Source: Anoplolepis gracilipes (lineage: Eukaryota > Arthropoda > Insecta > Hymenoptera > Formicidae). Taken from it: 64,000 bases of DNA. The first letter of the stretch is position 1; every line of letters begins with the position of its first letter. The notes under the pieces are model-generated. The model was given only the letters and a program-made list of their open reading frames with translations, did not search any database and was not told the origin of the DNA. The position numbers and the translations under genes are program-made. The stretch lies in assembly GCF_047496725.1 (NCBI RefSeq), contig NC_132982.1, forward strand, positions 5,115,501-5,179,500. Reading direction: 5' to 3'. This document shows positions 48,466 to 61,309 of this stretch, in pieces.

Positions 48466-48855
48466 AAATTTAAAAATGAGTTGTTAGATTTAGATAATAA
48501 AAAATTTGTTAAAATTGAATTGACAAATAAGAAATCTCAAGATTTACGATTTTTTAGGATTCTTGTAGGAATAACATAAAATAAATCATGTTGAATAGAG
48601 CAACATTTAAATCGCGTGTTTACTTTAAATTTTTTATAAACATCTCGTAAGATATACCTTTCCGTAAAAAGATCCGTTAGACAAATCATTAGACAGCAGC
48701 AGTGTTAAAAAATTTTGCCAAGAATAAAAATTTTGCCAAGAATGTTTATGTCAGCTTGTACCGTAAGTAACGTGCATTGCGGCAAAGTGTTAATATAAGT
48801 AGATATAATCTCGGCCCGATCTCTTCGTGATCGTCCGGAAGAATTGCTCCTGCGG
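47770..48855. mobile_element. Large nested palindrome (foldback-type element)
   Basis: The left arm (about 47976-48330) and right arm (about 48497-48855) are near-perfect reverse complements over roughly 350 bases, both ending in CGCAGGAGCAATTC/GAATTGCTCCTGCG. Inside each arm is ATATTAACACTTTGCCGC or its complement. The central spacer (about 48364-48490) holds a TA microsatellite flanked by TTTGTATTAGAGAAA and GTAGAAGAATATATATGCA. The same block occurs directly before the left arm (47774-47975), itself as a smaller palindrome around a TA run. The order is thus unit, arm, unit, inverted arm. No transposase ORF is present. I read it as a non-autonomous foldback element containing or flanked by a smaller TA-rich MITE. 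Confidence 0.8.
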
Positions 48856-48899
48856 CGATTAGTGGGAGAAATCTTTGTAAGAGGACCGAGAGAGAAGTC

Positions 48900-50053
48900 G
48901 GACTAGCACTTAAAGAAAGCACACATCGCCGAGTTCTTTCTCCGGGATTTCATTTACATTTATGCAAACGTCACCGATCTCTTCTCGCTTTACGAACACA
49001 CATGTCGTTAAGAAATTTACCGTTATTCTATCCATGATAAATATCTCCTCATTAAGATGATCGATATCTGATTTTGCAATTTAGAATACTTATTATCTAA
49101 AGCTTTCGACATCTCAGATTCTAAGCAGTAACCTTTTCTGCACGAGATATGTAATAATTTGTTGGACATTAATGTAGTCTATTCAACGTTGCACAAAGCA
49201 ATGAAAGTGAAATAATAAAATTTGCACTGTTTGTTCAATCATATGTACATCAATGAAGCAATATATATAAATAAATTCGGAAACAAACAGAAAATATGTA
49301 TAAAAACAGCAATATATTAAGGCAAAAGATATATATTTATTTTACCTTTCGCTACTCTATTAAAGATAAAAAAAGTAAATATTAAATAAAAATATCTTAA
49401 AAAGTCTTGCATTTAAATAAGTATAAAAAATATTCAGAAATAATTTCTACGATATATAATATTAAAAATATATAAAAATTATAGAGAGTGAGACTTAATT
49501 CTTGTACTCTCCATGTATACAAAGAAGACTACAAACGCTTCGCTTCCTTCAGTTTCATTTTTTGTTTTCGATAACGTCGCTCACGTTTTCTATCGAAATT
49601 CCATTAAAATTAAATATATTAAATATAATATATTATATACCAGATTTTTTCTATCACAAACAAAAAATATTTTGCTCCTGTCAGATTGTGAATCACAAAA
49701 GAGATAGAGCAGTGAAAAGGTACGAGTAACATATGTAGACTTTAAGAGAACATAAAATTATGCCGTGAATATCAATTGATTTTAATCTAATTTTAGCAAC
49801 ATTGCATGCATGGCGTGAAAGTAGTTGGAAAAAATAAGGCGTCGAAAATCATGAATATGGGAAACTATATATGGAACCTAATTTTGACTAATAATAACTT
49901 ATTTATGCACATATTACATGAATCGTCTTCTTTATAGTTCCCCCCACTTTTCTTCCGCTAGACATATAATGAATATATTATATTAAAATAAAATTTATCA
50001 CAAGTTATTAAAGTACATTGAGAAAATTTGAATATTTAATTTTGTCAAATGTC

Positions 50054-50103
<50 letters not shown>

Positions 50104-53050
50104 GACATTTGACAAAATAAAAACATATATATATATATATATACATACCATTAGACGCGAAAACTCTTTAGATCTGAATACCGCTCGGCTAATTATCTTC
50201 CATCTTATTTAAATAATAACCCACAAGAGTTGAAATTTGGATATCCTTCTTTCTAACAATAAGTTATTTAAGTTGGGAATAAATCACAAATTTATATTAC
50301 AAGATATTAAGCTCTTATTGAAAAAAATAATAAATAACAAAAATAATATATAATTTTATAAAATAAAAAAAGATCTCCTTATACATAAAACAATTCTTTC
50401 TTTTTCTTTACACACAAAAAAAAGATTTTGTTACAATCTATAAATTTCTCTATATATAATAATGCTCGAATAAATTATTTTCTGCTCATATCTATGAAAT
50501 TGTCAAGCATGAATAAATTCATTGTAATTTAAAAGACGAAATTGTAATTTAAAATTATCTAAAATATATAATATACTTATAATTTGAAAAAGAAACTCTA
50601 GCATATTCTGCTTAGCATCATACCAATGATGTAAATATACAGCATTACAACATAATTGCATCACAATAACAAAATAAAAGAGAGAAGATAAATGTATTAT
50701 AATAACAGATTTTTTTGAATTTCATTATTGTTTTCCTATAATAGTTTTACTTTTATCTATGAAATTATATAATCATTATTATAGTTTTATAAAAATCATG
50801 AATAGCAAATTAATAATAAATGAGAATGTAATGAAATTATCGTGACTAGACATCTTTAATGGTTCGATTGAGTAAACTTATCTCGGTTACATCTTCATTT
50901 ATTTGGTTTAAGATAAGACTTATTCGTGAACGTTTCAGCAGTCTGTTAATTGTACCATTTCGAATCAAGCATTATCGTTATATCACAATCAATTATTCAA
51001 TTCAATCATTTAATTACTTTTCTAGCAATCTAAACGCATGTAATGTAAAATAATTTTTTTCTATCGTTCTTCGATTGTCGATCAAACTCCAATCGGAGCA
51101 AACGTCATTTCCTTTTTTACCTTCTTCTAATGCTGTTTTTATTTGATTTTTATCTTAAGGTCAACCGGAACACTTCCATGTATTGTAAACGAGATTTATA
51201 ACGCCTACGGAAATACACATTAGACTTTGAACTTATGAATAAATATGCAACAATTATTACCGATCAAAGTAATCAAGCTGATATTTAATATTAATATTTA
51301 ATCAAAGAAAATGGTTCTGAAGAATAATGTGACTCTCAGATAAAAATAATCGCGTTTTGATGCTTGATTGCTTCTAAAGAAAAAATACTTTTAAAAATCG
51401 AAAACTAAAATAAAAATATAGTATATTAATTAAATTGAAAGTAAAAAAAATATGGAAACAATTTCATGAAAATATTTTTTTGAAGAACATTTTTGCGAAA
51501 TAAGACAACCATATCACGGTATTACTCGTGATAAGTAATGACAACCGATACATTTATAAACCTTGTGATATGAATTCTCACTATTGAAGATCAACAATAA
51601 ATACTACATATGCTATAATGATAATTTAGTAATAATTTAGTATAATTTTAAATTATTTTATCACCGACTGACTTTGACATCATAGAAAATCGAATTTTAC
51701 TGAATTTATATATATAATATATTCTAATATATGTATATTAAACAAAAAAATTATATCCTTTAGATTCTGGCTTAAAAAAAAGGAAAAAGAGAATCGTTAG
51801 TACGTAATAAAATGCCAAATAAATTTGAGAACAAATAAAATATCGCAAATTTATAATTTCAGAAAAAAATATATATAAAAGTATATAATAATACGTTAAT
51901 TAATGATTTTAACATTTTCTAATTCTCTTTATTTTAATTTTAATTTTGCTATTTTTGGTTTTCTTTCGTTAATTTTATGTGATGATTGAATTATTCAAAT
52001 TTGTAATATTATACAGAGACATTTAACTATAAAATTTTAATGAAAACATTTTTTAACATAGAAGCAACTCATAATAATTTATAATTTAAAAAGGTAATAA
52101 AAAAATATATATGTATTATAAAATTAATTATACTATTAAAATACAACATTATTAAAATAAGATAACATTCGTAATTATAAAAATTTTTATTAAATTATTT
52201 ATAAACATATAATTATTAAATATTCAATATTTACTCCAATAAACAACTGCATGATTTATAATAAATGTCAACCGGTTTTCGTGACATCAATAACCTCCAA
52301 CTGCGAAGTATACCATAATATTTTTTATTAAATCAAAATACGCAAGTATAAACTGTTCTAGCAAGCATAAATGGCTGTATCTATTCAAGTATAAACTGTA
52401 ATTAACTGCAATAACAAAAAATCTAAATGACGCAATAAACGGAAGACGGGATATGTAGGAACGCTGACATCAAACAGAAATATTTTAAAAAATATTTAAC
52501 ATTTATTTGAGTCATATCATACAAAAAAATGATTGAAATAAATTATATGAAAATGTGAAATTAATGTAACATTATGATGTGACGTGAAAATCGATAGCTA
52601 ATACTGGCTTTGACTAGCGACCTAAGATTGATTGCTATCCTCCAACGAGATAAGAGTCCAAGCATCTTTTCTACCAGTTCTTTTGAACCTGGGAATTCCG
52701 ATGAATCTTAGGCCCTAACTAATTATGGCACTGCGGGGAATCACGACAATGAATTCTTTATGAGTTTGTTATGAATCATACAATAAAATCATTCGTCGGG
52801 TTACAAAAGCAACTTAGGAAGTATAAAAAAAAAAATATAAAAGAATCCAAGAGAAAAAAAAAATTCTGCCGTTTCTTGACAATGAAAGGAATAAATTTTT
52901 CCGAGTATTCCCAGAAATATTTCTTCGCTGTCAATTCAGTCACATTAATCGTCTTTGGATTCCTCGAACTTGTGCTTTTCAAGATATCCTGACAATGGTC
53001 TTTAAGTTCCTTGAAGTTCCTTGAGTTTCTCTCGAATTTTTTTCAACATT
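48900..53050. other. AT-rich intergenic stretch
   Basis: No gene supported. It contains the TA-centred hairpin at 50039-50118 and a GC-richer pocket at about 52610-52760 in which CCTAAGATT and AATCTTAGG form a loose inverted pair. Confidence 0.4.
50039..50118. repeat. Perfect hairpin around a TA microsatellite
   Basis: ATTTTGTCAAATGTCTTTTTATATA and its exact complement flank a run of TA of about 30 bases. It resembles the small TA-centred palindromes at 47.85 and 48.42 kb in plan but not in arm sequence. Confidence 0.9.
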
Positions 53051-53352
53051 CTCATCCGTTATTTATCCTTTGACTTTTGATTTTTCTTAACAATCGTGCC
53101 TGGTGTAAATCGAGAAACGAGTCGCCGTATGTTCGATGAGCGAAGTACAGTTCGTAAACGAGATCAGATGTGCTGTCTTTCCTTTCGGTTGTTTGTTTCA
53201 TCCAAGAAGATACAAAACGTTGCGAGATACAGATGCTGCTGACAAGGCAAAGGCAAAAACTCGTATCGATAAGATCATACTCATAATTTAAGCATTGACA
53301 TCGCACCGACATTGTTCTTCAGTTGTGTGCGAGAATTCTCTTCACGAGAAGA

Positions 53353-53562
53353 TTACTTCCTGCCCCACGGAAGATTACCTCGATGACTATGCGCCAAGGA
53401 ATAGCAACGGCCGAAAGATCCGTGGTTGCCTTTCGAGCTGTCATTGCTACTGGAGCTCGAGACACTCTCCGATCTTCTGATAGTCTTCTTCGTCGGGTCC
53501 AACAGGCGGTCCAGCATCTGACGGATCGTACTGTGTTTGCGGTTGAACGGATTCGTATACAT
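53353..53562 (-). CDS. Candidate small single-exon gene, 69 aa basic Ser-rich protein
   Basis: The frame starts at the first ATG downstream of a good TATA/Inr promoter (53845-53810) and ends at 53353. The protein starts MYTNPFNRKHSTIRQML, with a short basic helix-prone stretch (RQMLDRLLDPTKKTIRR), then a serine run (SESVSSSSSNDSS) and ends NLPWGRK. There is no signal peptide or membrane segment. The interval 53290-53990 is much richer in G+C than its surroundings. Overlapping frames in the other registers lack an ATG placed as well. A short basic helix followed by a Ser-rich region in an intronless TATA gene recalls small Notch-pathway or early-patterning genes of insects, but I cannot match a family. 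A second minus frame (53312-53052) lies downstream and may be 3' UTR. Confidence 0.4.
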   Translation of the reverse strand: MYTNPFNRKHSTIRQMLDRLLDPTKKTIRRSESVSSSSSNDSSKGNHGSFGRCYSLAHSHRGNLPWGRK

Positions 53563-53806
53563 GATCGGTCTCTTTTCTTCTTCAGTACGAGATCTGATCT
53601 TTGAAAAGCCTTGCGTTTCACACCGGAAGCCCGCTCAATGCTCAGTGTACAACTTTTGTCCAACGGCACTTGACACTCTGCACTTTTTACGTGACAGATG
53701 TCTCACTGGCTGTCGCGAGACCAAAAATCGATTGAATGGTCGACGCTCACTGAATCGTAATCTCAAGAGCACGATGAATCGAGACCTACCAAGACGTCGT
53801 GCGCTC

Positions 53807-53845
53807 TGCGAATGAATACACGATCCATTGGCCGGTCTTTATATA
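53807..53845 (-). promoter_or_regulatory. TATA box plus initiator
   Basis: TATATAAAG on the minus strand (plus 53845-53837) is followed about 31 bases later by TCATTC, a match to the arthropod initiator. No ATG occurs between the predicted start site and 53562. An E-box CACGTG lies upstream at 53985-53990, and a ~27-base A tract (plus strand) near 54034. Confidence 0.55.
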
Positions 53846-54033
53846 AGACCGAGTCTCTCGGTGGCCTTCGGACAAGCTCGATGGCTCGGCTGACCGACGT
53901 CAGATGCGCAGGTATGCGTGCCGGGGATCTCGACGCAGTTACGTCTGCCAGCATGCATGCGTCGGAACGTACGAGGAGATGATCCACGTGTTAACTCTTT
54001 TATGCCATTGATGTGTTTCATGGCAAAAAAAAA

Positions 54034-54060
54034 CGAAAAAAAAAAAAAAAAAAAAAAAAA
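54034..54060. repeat. Poly(A) tract
   Basis: About 26 consecutive A on plus (T on minus), upstream of the TATA promoter at 53.84 kb. Confidence 0.9.
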
Positions 54061-54099
54061 CAACTCGAGCAAATACGAACTCTCGAGACTTCCCCGCGA

Positions 54100-57000
54100 A
54101 TAGAGATAATTTCGACGAAGATGCGCAAAAAATTACGATAACCGTGATTCCGTTTATCATGTTAGCGGTTTTTGCCGGTGTTTCTTACTTATTTAAAAAT
54201 AAAAATTATTACACAAAATAAAAAGACAAAATTTGAAAAGTTTGTTCTAATTTAATCTGATTTTTACTTTACTTTAGTATACAATTGATATATTATTACA
54301 GAAAAAATTAGTATTAGTTGTTTATTAATCAGCTAAAGAGATATTAAGTTGATGAGAAATATTATCAAATACTTATCTCTTATCTTAATCTCGTTCCCAT
54401 GCTATTATATCGTGTTGATAGCGTGACTTATACTTAATCTCGAGAAAAAATTGGAAAGTTAAATCATGATAATAGCAATGAATGCTACAATAAGTCAAAT
54501 AAATAATGCTCTTGTTTACAAAATTAGAATGTAAAATGTCATTCAGATCTTTTTACGCTTTTTATGATTATTTGAATAATAAATCTAAAATTATTAATTG
54601 GAATTCCCAGTTTCAGATGTAATTAAATATACATGTGCAGAATTACACAGTAATCTAATGTCTTGCAGATGTCTGGTTAAATATGGTAGAAAAAAATTCA
54701 CATATTCATTCAATCGAGTTATTTATTTACATTAACGACGTCTAGACTTTTATTTGCTTATGTATGTGTGCATTCTTGCATCTGTTATTGCAAAAATAGT
54801 AAATAATAGGAACAGTAACAATAACATACAGGTAAGCAAAAACGCCATTTCAATATATAAAGACTTTTTATCCTATCAATTAATATACTTGAATATATTA
54901 TATACTTGAATATATTAACTGATAATGAACGTGCAGTTGTCTTATTTTGTCGGATTGAATAAAAACTTCAAATTAAATTTTTCTCAAAGTAGCATTTTAC
55001 TAATTAAATAATAATTTTCTAATCACATCTTTAATTATATTTAATTATATAATAATTTTGAGCTTTACAAGATAGATTAAATTAGATTAAACGTAGAAAA
55101 ATGAATGCAGCATATTTCATTCAGTTTATTTTTATTTTAAAATTGAATAAAAGAAAACGTGTCTGCATGTATGAATTTATTTTAATGTCTGATGCGCGAG
55201 AAAAAGATCGTTTCGTCTCTCATGATTTCACATCATTTAGCTTTACTTCCTATTCTTTTTAGCTAGCCAATGGACTCGAAAAGCGAAGAAAAGACACGAG
55301 TTGCAAACTCATGCATTTAACAGTTCGTAGAACAGCATCAATCGCAGCACTCAATCTCGACTCACTAAAGCAAATTATAATACAAATGTAATACTGTACA
55401 TCTCCGAGAAGTACTCTCCATTTGTTTGTTAGCGCAGCGATTTCGAAAATCAACACAATGATTCAATTGATTAACCGTATAATATTTTAAAAAACCTTAA
55501 CGAGATATTACTAAACCTATTATCAAAATAGTACATTAACTTTTTAACTACTTGAGTTGCAGCATCTTGACTTATGAAAGAAATGAATGGCAAAATTATA
55601 TGAAAAATTATGTGCTTAAGACTTTTTTGATAGAAATGTGATTGGTGAAATCGATGTGCTACGACACATAAATTTAAAGTAAGTAAGGAAGAAATAATAA
55701 TAAAATTTTCTATAAAAATAAAATTTGAATTTAAAATAGAAACAAGATGTAAATATAGGTATAAGTTTGTAACGTAAAAAATACTGCAATTTAATGATAA
55801 ATGCGCAACATGACACGGCTCATAACTTTCCATGGCTAAGCTACTTTTCATGAGAAGTAACTATCGGAAGCATTATCTCGTCTAGATAAAAAATGTAGTT
55901 TCCTTCCCTTGAAAAATCGAGGAGAGTGAAAGGCTTGTCATTCGAGAAAATTACTTTAGCATCCAAAACATGAAAAAAGATTCCATTAGACTTCGTGAAG
56001 TTCACGCGAGATGTTTACTACCGTATGATATCTACAATTTAAAAGATTGAATAAACATCAACTTCTTGATATAATTTTTTTGTGAATTTCCGTTAATCTA
56101 ACGCCATCTCGCGTTTACTACGAATGTATGATACAATTTGTTTACCTTGTTCTTCGAATGTGAGCATCTGTGTCTATTTCATGTATATTTAATCACGATA
56201 TAATAAAAGTTTACTAGTTGGAAAATTTCAGATAAATCTAGTCTATCCGTGTGACGCACAGATTAAAATTCTACTGAGTACTAAGAATTGTCGATTACAC
56301 ATGTGATTATTTGATTTTATAATATCGTATAATATGTCTTTTGTGGGAATTTTGTTATGCAAAAGAAAAGTATTATATTATATGGTTAAAAATAATTCCA
56401 GGATATACATAAAAAATTACACGTATTATTTCTAAAGTCATAAAATTCAAAACCTTAAAATTTATATATTTTTAAAGTCCCAGTAAAACTGTAACTCCTG
56501 TTTTTTTACAAATCTGTAGATTTATAAATAATCATAATCGATTTCAAGATCTTGTGGATATCTGTCACGAGTTGTTGCATATGTATTATGGTATGATTTG
56601 TTTTAATAATTTGTGATTAATAATTTCTATCAATTCTTGTTGATGTTTATCAATATTATCATAACTACGTCATGTATATCGCGTGAGCCATGACGACTCG
56701 TGCCGTTAATAATGAATTCTATCCAGACGCGAATCAAATGCTTGTCCGTCATAGATAGTCCGTTTGCCTTCAGACATAAAAATATCAGCAAGGTTTCAAG
56801 TTAACACTTGAGTGTTTACTAGACACGATTGTGTGTCGTTACACAGAGAGATGTATTCTCGCAAAAACCTTTCTTCACGGAATCACGCGTTGCAATAACA
56901 GCTACGTGTTGACACTATCAGTCTTATTGAAGGTGTTGAAATGATTCCGAACATACGCAGCTAACAAGTTTTATAGTTTCTATGAAATTTTATATTTTTG

Positions 57001-59060
57001 AATCATCCGACTATCGAGCATTATTTGATTTCTTTAATTGTCTCTTAGCTATTAGCTCTAAAGCCAGAAATACAAACATAATATCGTGTACACTCGCAGA
57101 TTGTTTAATTTTTCAAATATTTGAGATGAGTCACATGATTGAAACTTTCGGCTTCTCAGATTCTCCGTGTTTTAATATGTAAATATCTTGAGAATGCACT
57201 AAACACACTTAACGATATTTTTAAACTACTTGACTCATAGAAATGTTTATCTGATGATAATGTGTAAAACGCATATCACAAATATTTAAAAAATTTTAAA
57301 AAAAAACGTAAGAACTTAATTCAATTTTTTTAAGTCATGTAACCAGCTGCAAATTTTATATGATTTCCCAATACGTTGGCTTTTTTGCGAAAAATTGCTT
57401 GCTATATGCTTACGATATAAACAAAATGTCTCGCCGAGATAGAATTTATCGCTTGAACTTTAGCCCGGTTGGCGCCGAAAGCCAATACTTCAGAAAAGAG
57501 CGAGACTGTAATTGAAAATATAGCACTGGAAATACGATCCACAAGTTTATATCCTTGAAATCGAAACGCTGAGAACAATATAGATCTAAGCCAACGAATA
57601 TAATTAAATAGATATTATTACATGTATAAAAAGTTGAGATGAAAGAATTGTATGTGTGTGTATGTGTGTGCAGAGCTAAAATTACATTGCAATATATTTT
57701 AAATTGTCTAACACTGCAATAACATTTATTTAATATGTCCAATTTTTTGCGAATAGTTTAATAAAAAAAAAGATACGCTATAATTTGAAAATATGAATTT
57801 TTTTTAAATCTACAAAAAGATAGAAACTATATAACAAAATAGAACAAGCATTTGAAAAAAAAATCACGATAAGTTTTTTTTTTTTACAGAATGCTGCATT
57901 AAAGTTTTTATAATCAAATAAATTTATTTTAAATTATAATAAGAATCATAACAAGATAGAGAAATACATATGAAATCGATATGAAATATTGTAATTTACA
58001 ATTAGTTTAAACACTATTAATAAAGCATATAACACGCAATGATATAAAGAGAAAACGACCGGAAATAATTGTTTTATACGATTGAAAATACTAATGTTAC
58101 TCTTACACGTTATTCTTGATGATACGCGATTATCTTTACATATACGTCTAATAAAAGTACAGTTAAAGTCACTAGAGCGACTGTAGCCTTATTTTACTAA
58201 CCTCCTATGCATGACCTTATATAGATGATGTAATTTTTATTAATAAACAACACCTTAATCGTCAAGTACAATTCATCAGGTTTTTTCATATACTAGATTC
58301 TCTCCTATAATTTTAGTGAAAGCTGAAGAAAGCTATCTCACAATCCGATTTTCCTAAATTAACTCAAGAGCCTATCATATTGATAATTTTCTTAAATTTT
58401 TTACTACTATGTGTCTTGTCTTTTTGTTCTATTTTGACGAGCTAAAAAATAAAATTATATATACTTGCTCTTTATAAAAATAAATGATTACCGTTTATAA
58501 AAATACGATAATTTATAAAACCTTTTTTGACATTTTTTTCTTCTGAAAAATATGAATTATAACAGACGAAAAGTGTAGCTTTGCGAATCGCTGAGAGGTC
58601 AATCGGCGCATTAAATACCCATTGACCCTCGTAAGTTAAGTTTATTGGTTTAATAGGTTGCATAGACAGAAACAAACAGTGTTTGAACGTATCCTCGCTC
58701 GAAGACTTTGAAACAGTCAAGGAAATAATTTGCAAGTGTCGTATCATTAAGAAGCACAGTTTCATTAATCTTATCAGCAGAATTTATGTGTGTAAAATAT
58801 ATAGATGTATCATTTTAACATTATAATAATAAATAATATTAAATCTTTTTTTAAGCAAAAAATTGCAACAAATGTTACAATTATGTTAAAGTCTACAATA
58901 AAGTCTATTGCGCAATTCTTGTTGCCTTAAATAAATGCACAATCACGATTATTTTAAAAACATTCACTTTGTTTTTACGCCAGATTATCGCACTATAAGT
59001 CAATGCCTTAGTTTTGACGGTCATTCAATTTTAGTCGAACACATAGCTCCGCTAACTAAT
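54100..59060. other. Gene-poor AT-rich stretch
   Basis: Nothing supportable as a gene. The longest minus frame (55851-55471, 126 codons) is Ile/Phe/Leu/Tyr-rich and looks like chance at this composition. Minor tandem ACTTGAATATATT duplications lie near 54890-54918. Confidence 0.45.
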
Positions 59061-59069
59061 AAATAATCT

Positions 59070-59170
59070 CTTGCGCAAAAAATCAGAAAAGATTTTACAA
59101 ATGTCTTAATAATTAATATAATAAATATAATAAGACATTTTAAAAATCTTTTCTGGTTTTTTGTGCAAGC
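59070..59170. repeat. Hairpin with ~38-bp arms
   Basis: TTGCGCAAAAAATCAGAAAAGATTTT pairs with AAAATCTTTTCTGGTTTTTTGTGCAA, and AATGTCTTA with TAAGACATT. The loop is about 24 AT-rich bases. Confidence 0.85.
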
Positions 59171-59609
59171 GGTTATCTCATCCAACTTAAACAAACATTT
59201 TCAATCATCTTTTTCGATATTTTTTTAAAACAAAATACCGCTCGATTAAAATTCTAAGAATTATATATCTAATACAGTTGTGTTATTCATGATCAAATTA
59301 TGAGATTCTTTCAGACGGTTGATTGCAAAAATTATTTTGAGATATACTCAAGACATAATATGTTTATAAAAGAACTGGTATTGTTCGATTAAATATCGCC
59401 ATAATAATCTTGAAGTTGTATTCATATAATAGTTGATGTAAAAAAAACGTAAAGCAGTATTTTCCAATAATACAATTTAAAATATAATCGACTTTAATAG
59501 AATTGAATGCAGCATGACATAATTTCTTTCACTTATAGTTAAAAATATATGACTAAAAAGATAAAAAGTTAGAGAGCTCTATAATTTATAATTTGTTGTA
59601 AGTACCCTT

Positions 59610-59669
59610 GAACTTCTGTGAAGTCCCGTGAAGTACCGTGAAATTCCGTAAAGTCCCGTAGAGTCCCGC
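59610..59669. repeat. 10-bp minisatellite, six units
   Basis: Six consecutive 10-mers of the type GAAGTCCCGT (59610-59669), several differing by one or two bases. Confidence 0.9.
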
Positions 59670-60441
59670 ATAATCTCCCTAAGAAATATACATTTTCCCC
59701 GAAGAGATTACACCTACTTAAGAAAACGTGCATTCTACAGATACGTTTGGGCCATGTCATTAGAAAGAAACGAGAATATCCGGTTTCTCGACTGCACGAG
59801 CAACAGAAACAACACAAACCTACAATACAGAGCTGCGTAAACCGGTCTACCGATTTTAGTCTCATGCTGAGCTAATAAAAAAATATATAATAAAAAATGT
59901 AATAATAAATTAATCCACCAAGCAATTGTTGACCAATCTATCCATTATGTCGGCCAAAATTTCCGCATGCAAAAAATTTTTATTTATTGTTTATTTTTAT
60001 TAATTGATATAACAAATGCTGTATGCTCGGTGCATCTAAAAAGAAAAATAAGTCTTATCGAGATAATGAGATCTATATTATATATTATTATATCATTGTA
60101 ATCGTGAAAATAAAAATTCTATAAATACGAAATAAACTGCTATGCTGTGTCAACATATTATATTGTCGGGAACTAGTGAGCGGACGTCTGTGACGTATTT
60201 TCTTTTTTGTTTCGAGATATAATACTGATACTTATAATTGAATAGGTTCACGCAATATTTGTATCGACGTGCTTGTTTGAATTACCTCTTGTGCCATATG
60301 CGCGAGTTAACGTCACAATAATTATGATTAATTAACTTGTTGCGCCGCTGAAACGTCGTTGGCACACTCACTGACACATAAACGATGCAGGTAGTAACAA
60401 GTCATCTTGTTAAATCAATCAACATGATTGAAAGTTGACAC

Positions 60442-60475
60442 TATAAAAGCGTGAGAGAAGCAAGTGCGATTAATA
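60442..60475 (+). promoter_or_regulatory. Possible TATA-box promoter, no clear gene
   Basis: CTATAAAAG (TATAAAAG at 60442-60449) stands out in a region of moderate G+C. Transcription would start near 60473. No ATG occurs for over 400 bases downstream, so any transcript would be non-coding or have a long or spliced leader. Confidence 0.25.
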
Positions 60476-61034
60476 TTCTATTGAGTGTAAATTGATTTTT
60501 TATCGATTGTCTGAGTGATTTTTTTCAGAATCTTAATCTCACGTGCGTTACATAAATCGTCAATTTTTATAGTCAATTTGAAATTAATTTTTGTTTACCA
60601 AAAGTTTTTGGCACCATCTCTTCTCTTTTATATCTTCTTATTCGATCGAAAAAATCCTTATAAATACGCGTTACATTTTGTTAAAATCAAATCCACTAAA
60701 TTAATTATAAATTGAAAACAAGAATTTGATATACGTAGTCTGCATATAAAGCTAAATTAAAGTAAAATAAGATTTTTGTTTTTAATCGCTCATAATTCAA
60801 AAAGAGAGACTCAATAAAATCTTTGCAAATTTATTAACGTATAATTTCTGAGTATTCTGTATACATTTGAGTTAAGAGCTACTCTTAATTTTTTTTTTTT
60901 TTATTCTCTTGTCTATCATCTTCTGACGATAACGGAAATGCAAAAATGCAAGTAACATTTCACGCGACATTTGCCCCTTAAGTACGACCAATATATGTAT
61001 TCTCGTTGGAATGAAAGTTGATGAATCGAAATTT

Positions 61035-61077
61035 TCAAGGTCAGCAATGTACGTTAGATAGATTCTTGACCTGACCT
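61035..61077. promoter_or_regulatory. Cluster of nuclear-receptor half-sites
   Basis: TCAAGGTCA (61035-61043) matches the extended half-site bound by FTZ-F1/ERR-type receptors. TGACCTGACCT (61067-61077) contains two overlapping AGGTCA sites on the minus strand. Functional use is inference. Confidence 0.25.
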
Positions 61078-61309
61078 ATCAGGGTGTGTATGCTGAGAGA
61101 GTCAGGAGAAAAGACGTTGCATGTCAAACACATGTAGTGAGAATATGTGCTTCAGCGATCGCAAAAATATATACTACGCTATCTGCGACTTTCGTGGTAT
61201 TTGGTGCGCAGACACAATTTCTGCTTTGCGAAACTTTATACTATCCTCGGTCTTTCAAATATATATTATACATGCTTAGCGTAAGCGAGAATGACAACTG
61301 ATATACCTT

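Noticed and set aside
52441..53353. Search for Notch-target 3'-UTR boxes (Brd, GY, K) behind the 53.5-kb candidate gene
   Set aside because: Only one GY-type heptamer (52441) was found, about 900 bases away; not enough to assign the Bearded family.
55471..55851. 126-codon minus-strand frame considered as a receptor exon
   Set aside because: The Phe/Ile/Tyr-rich composition is that of AT-rich random sequence, and no splice partners or conserved motifs were found.
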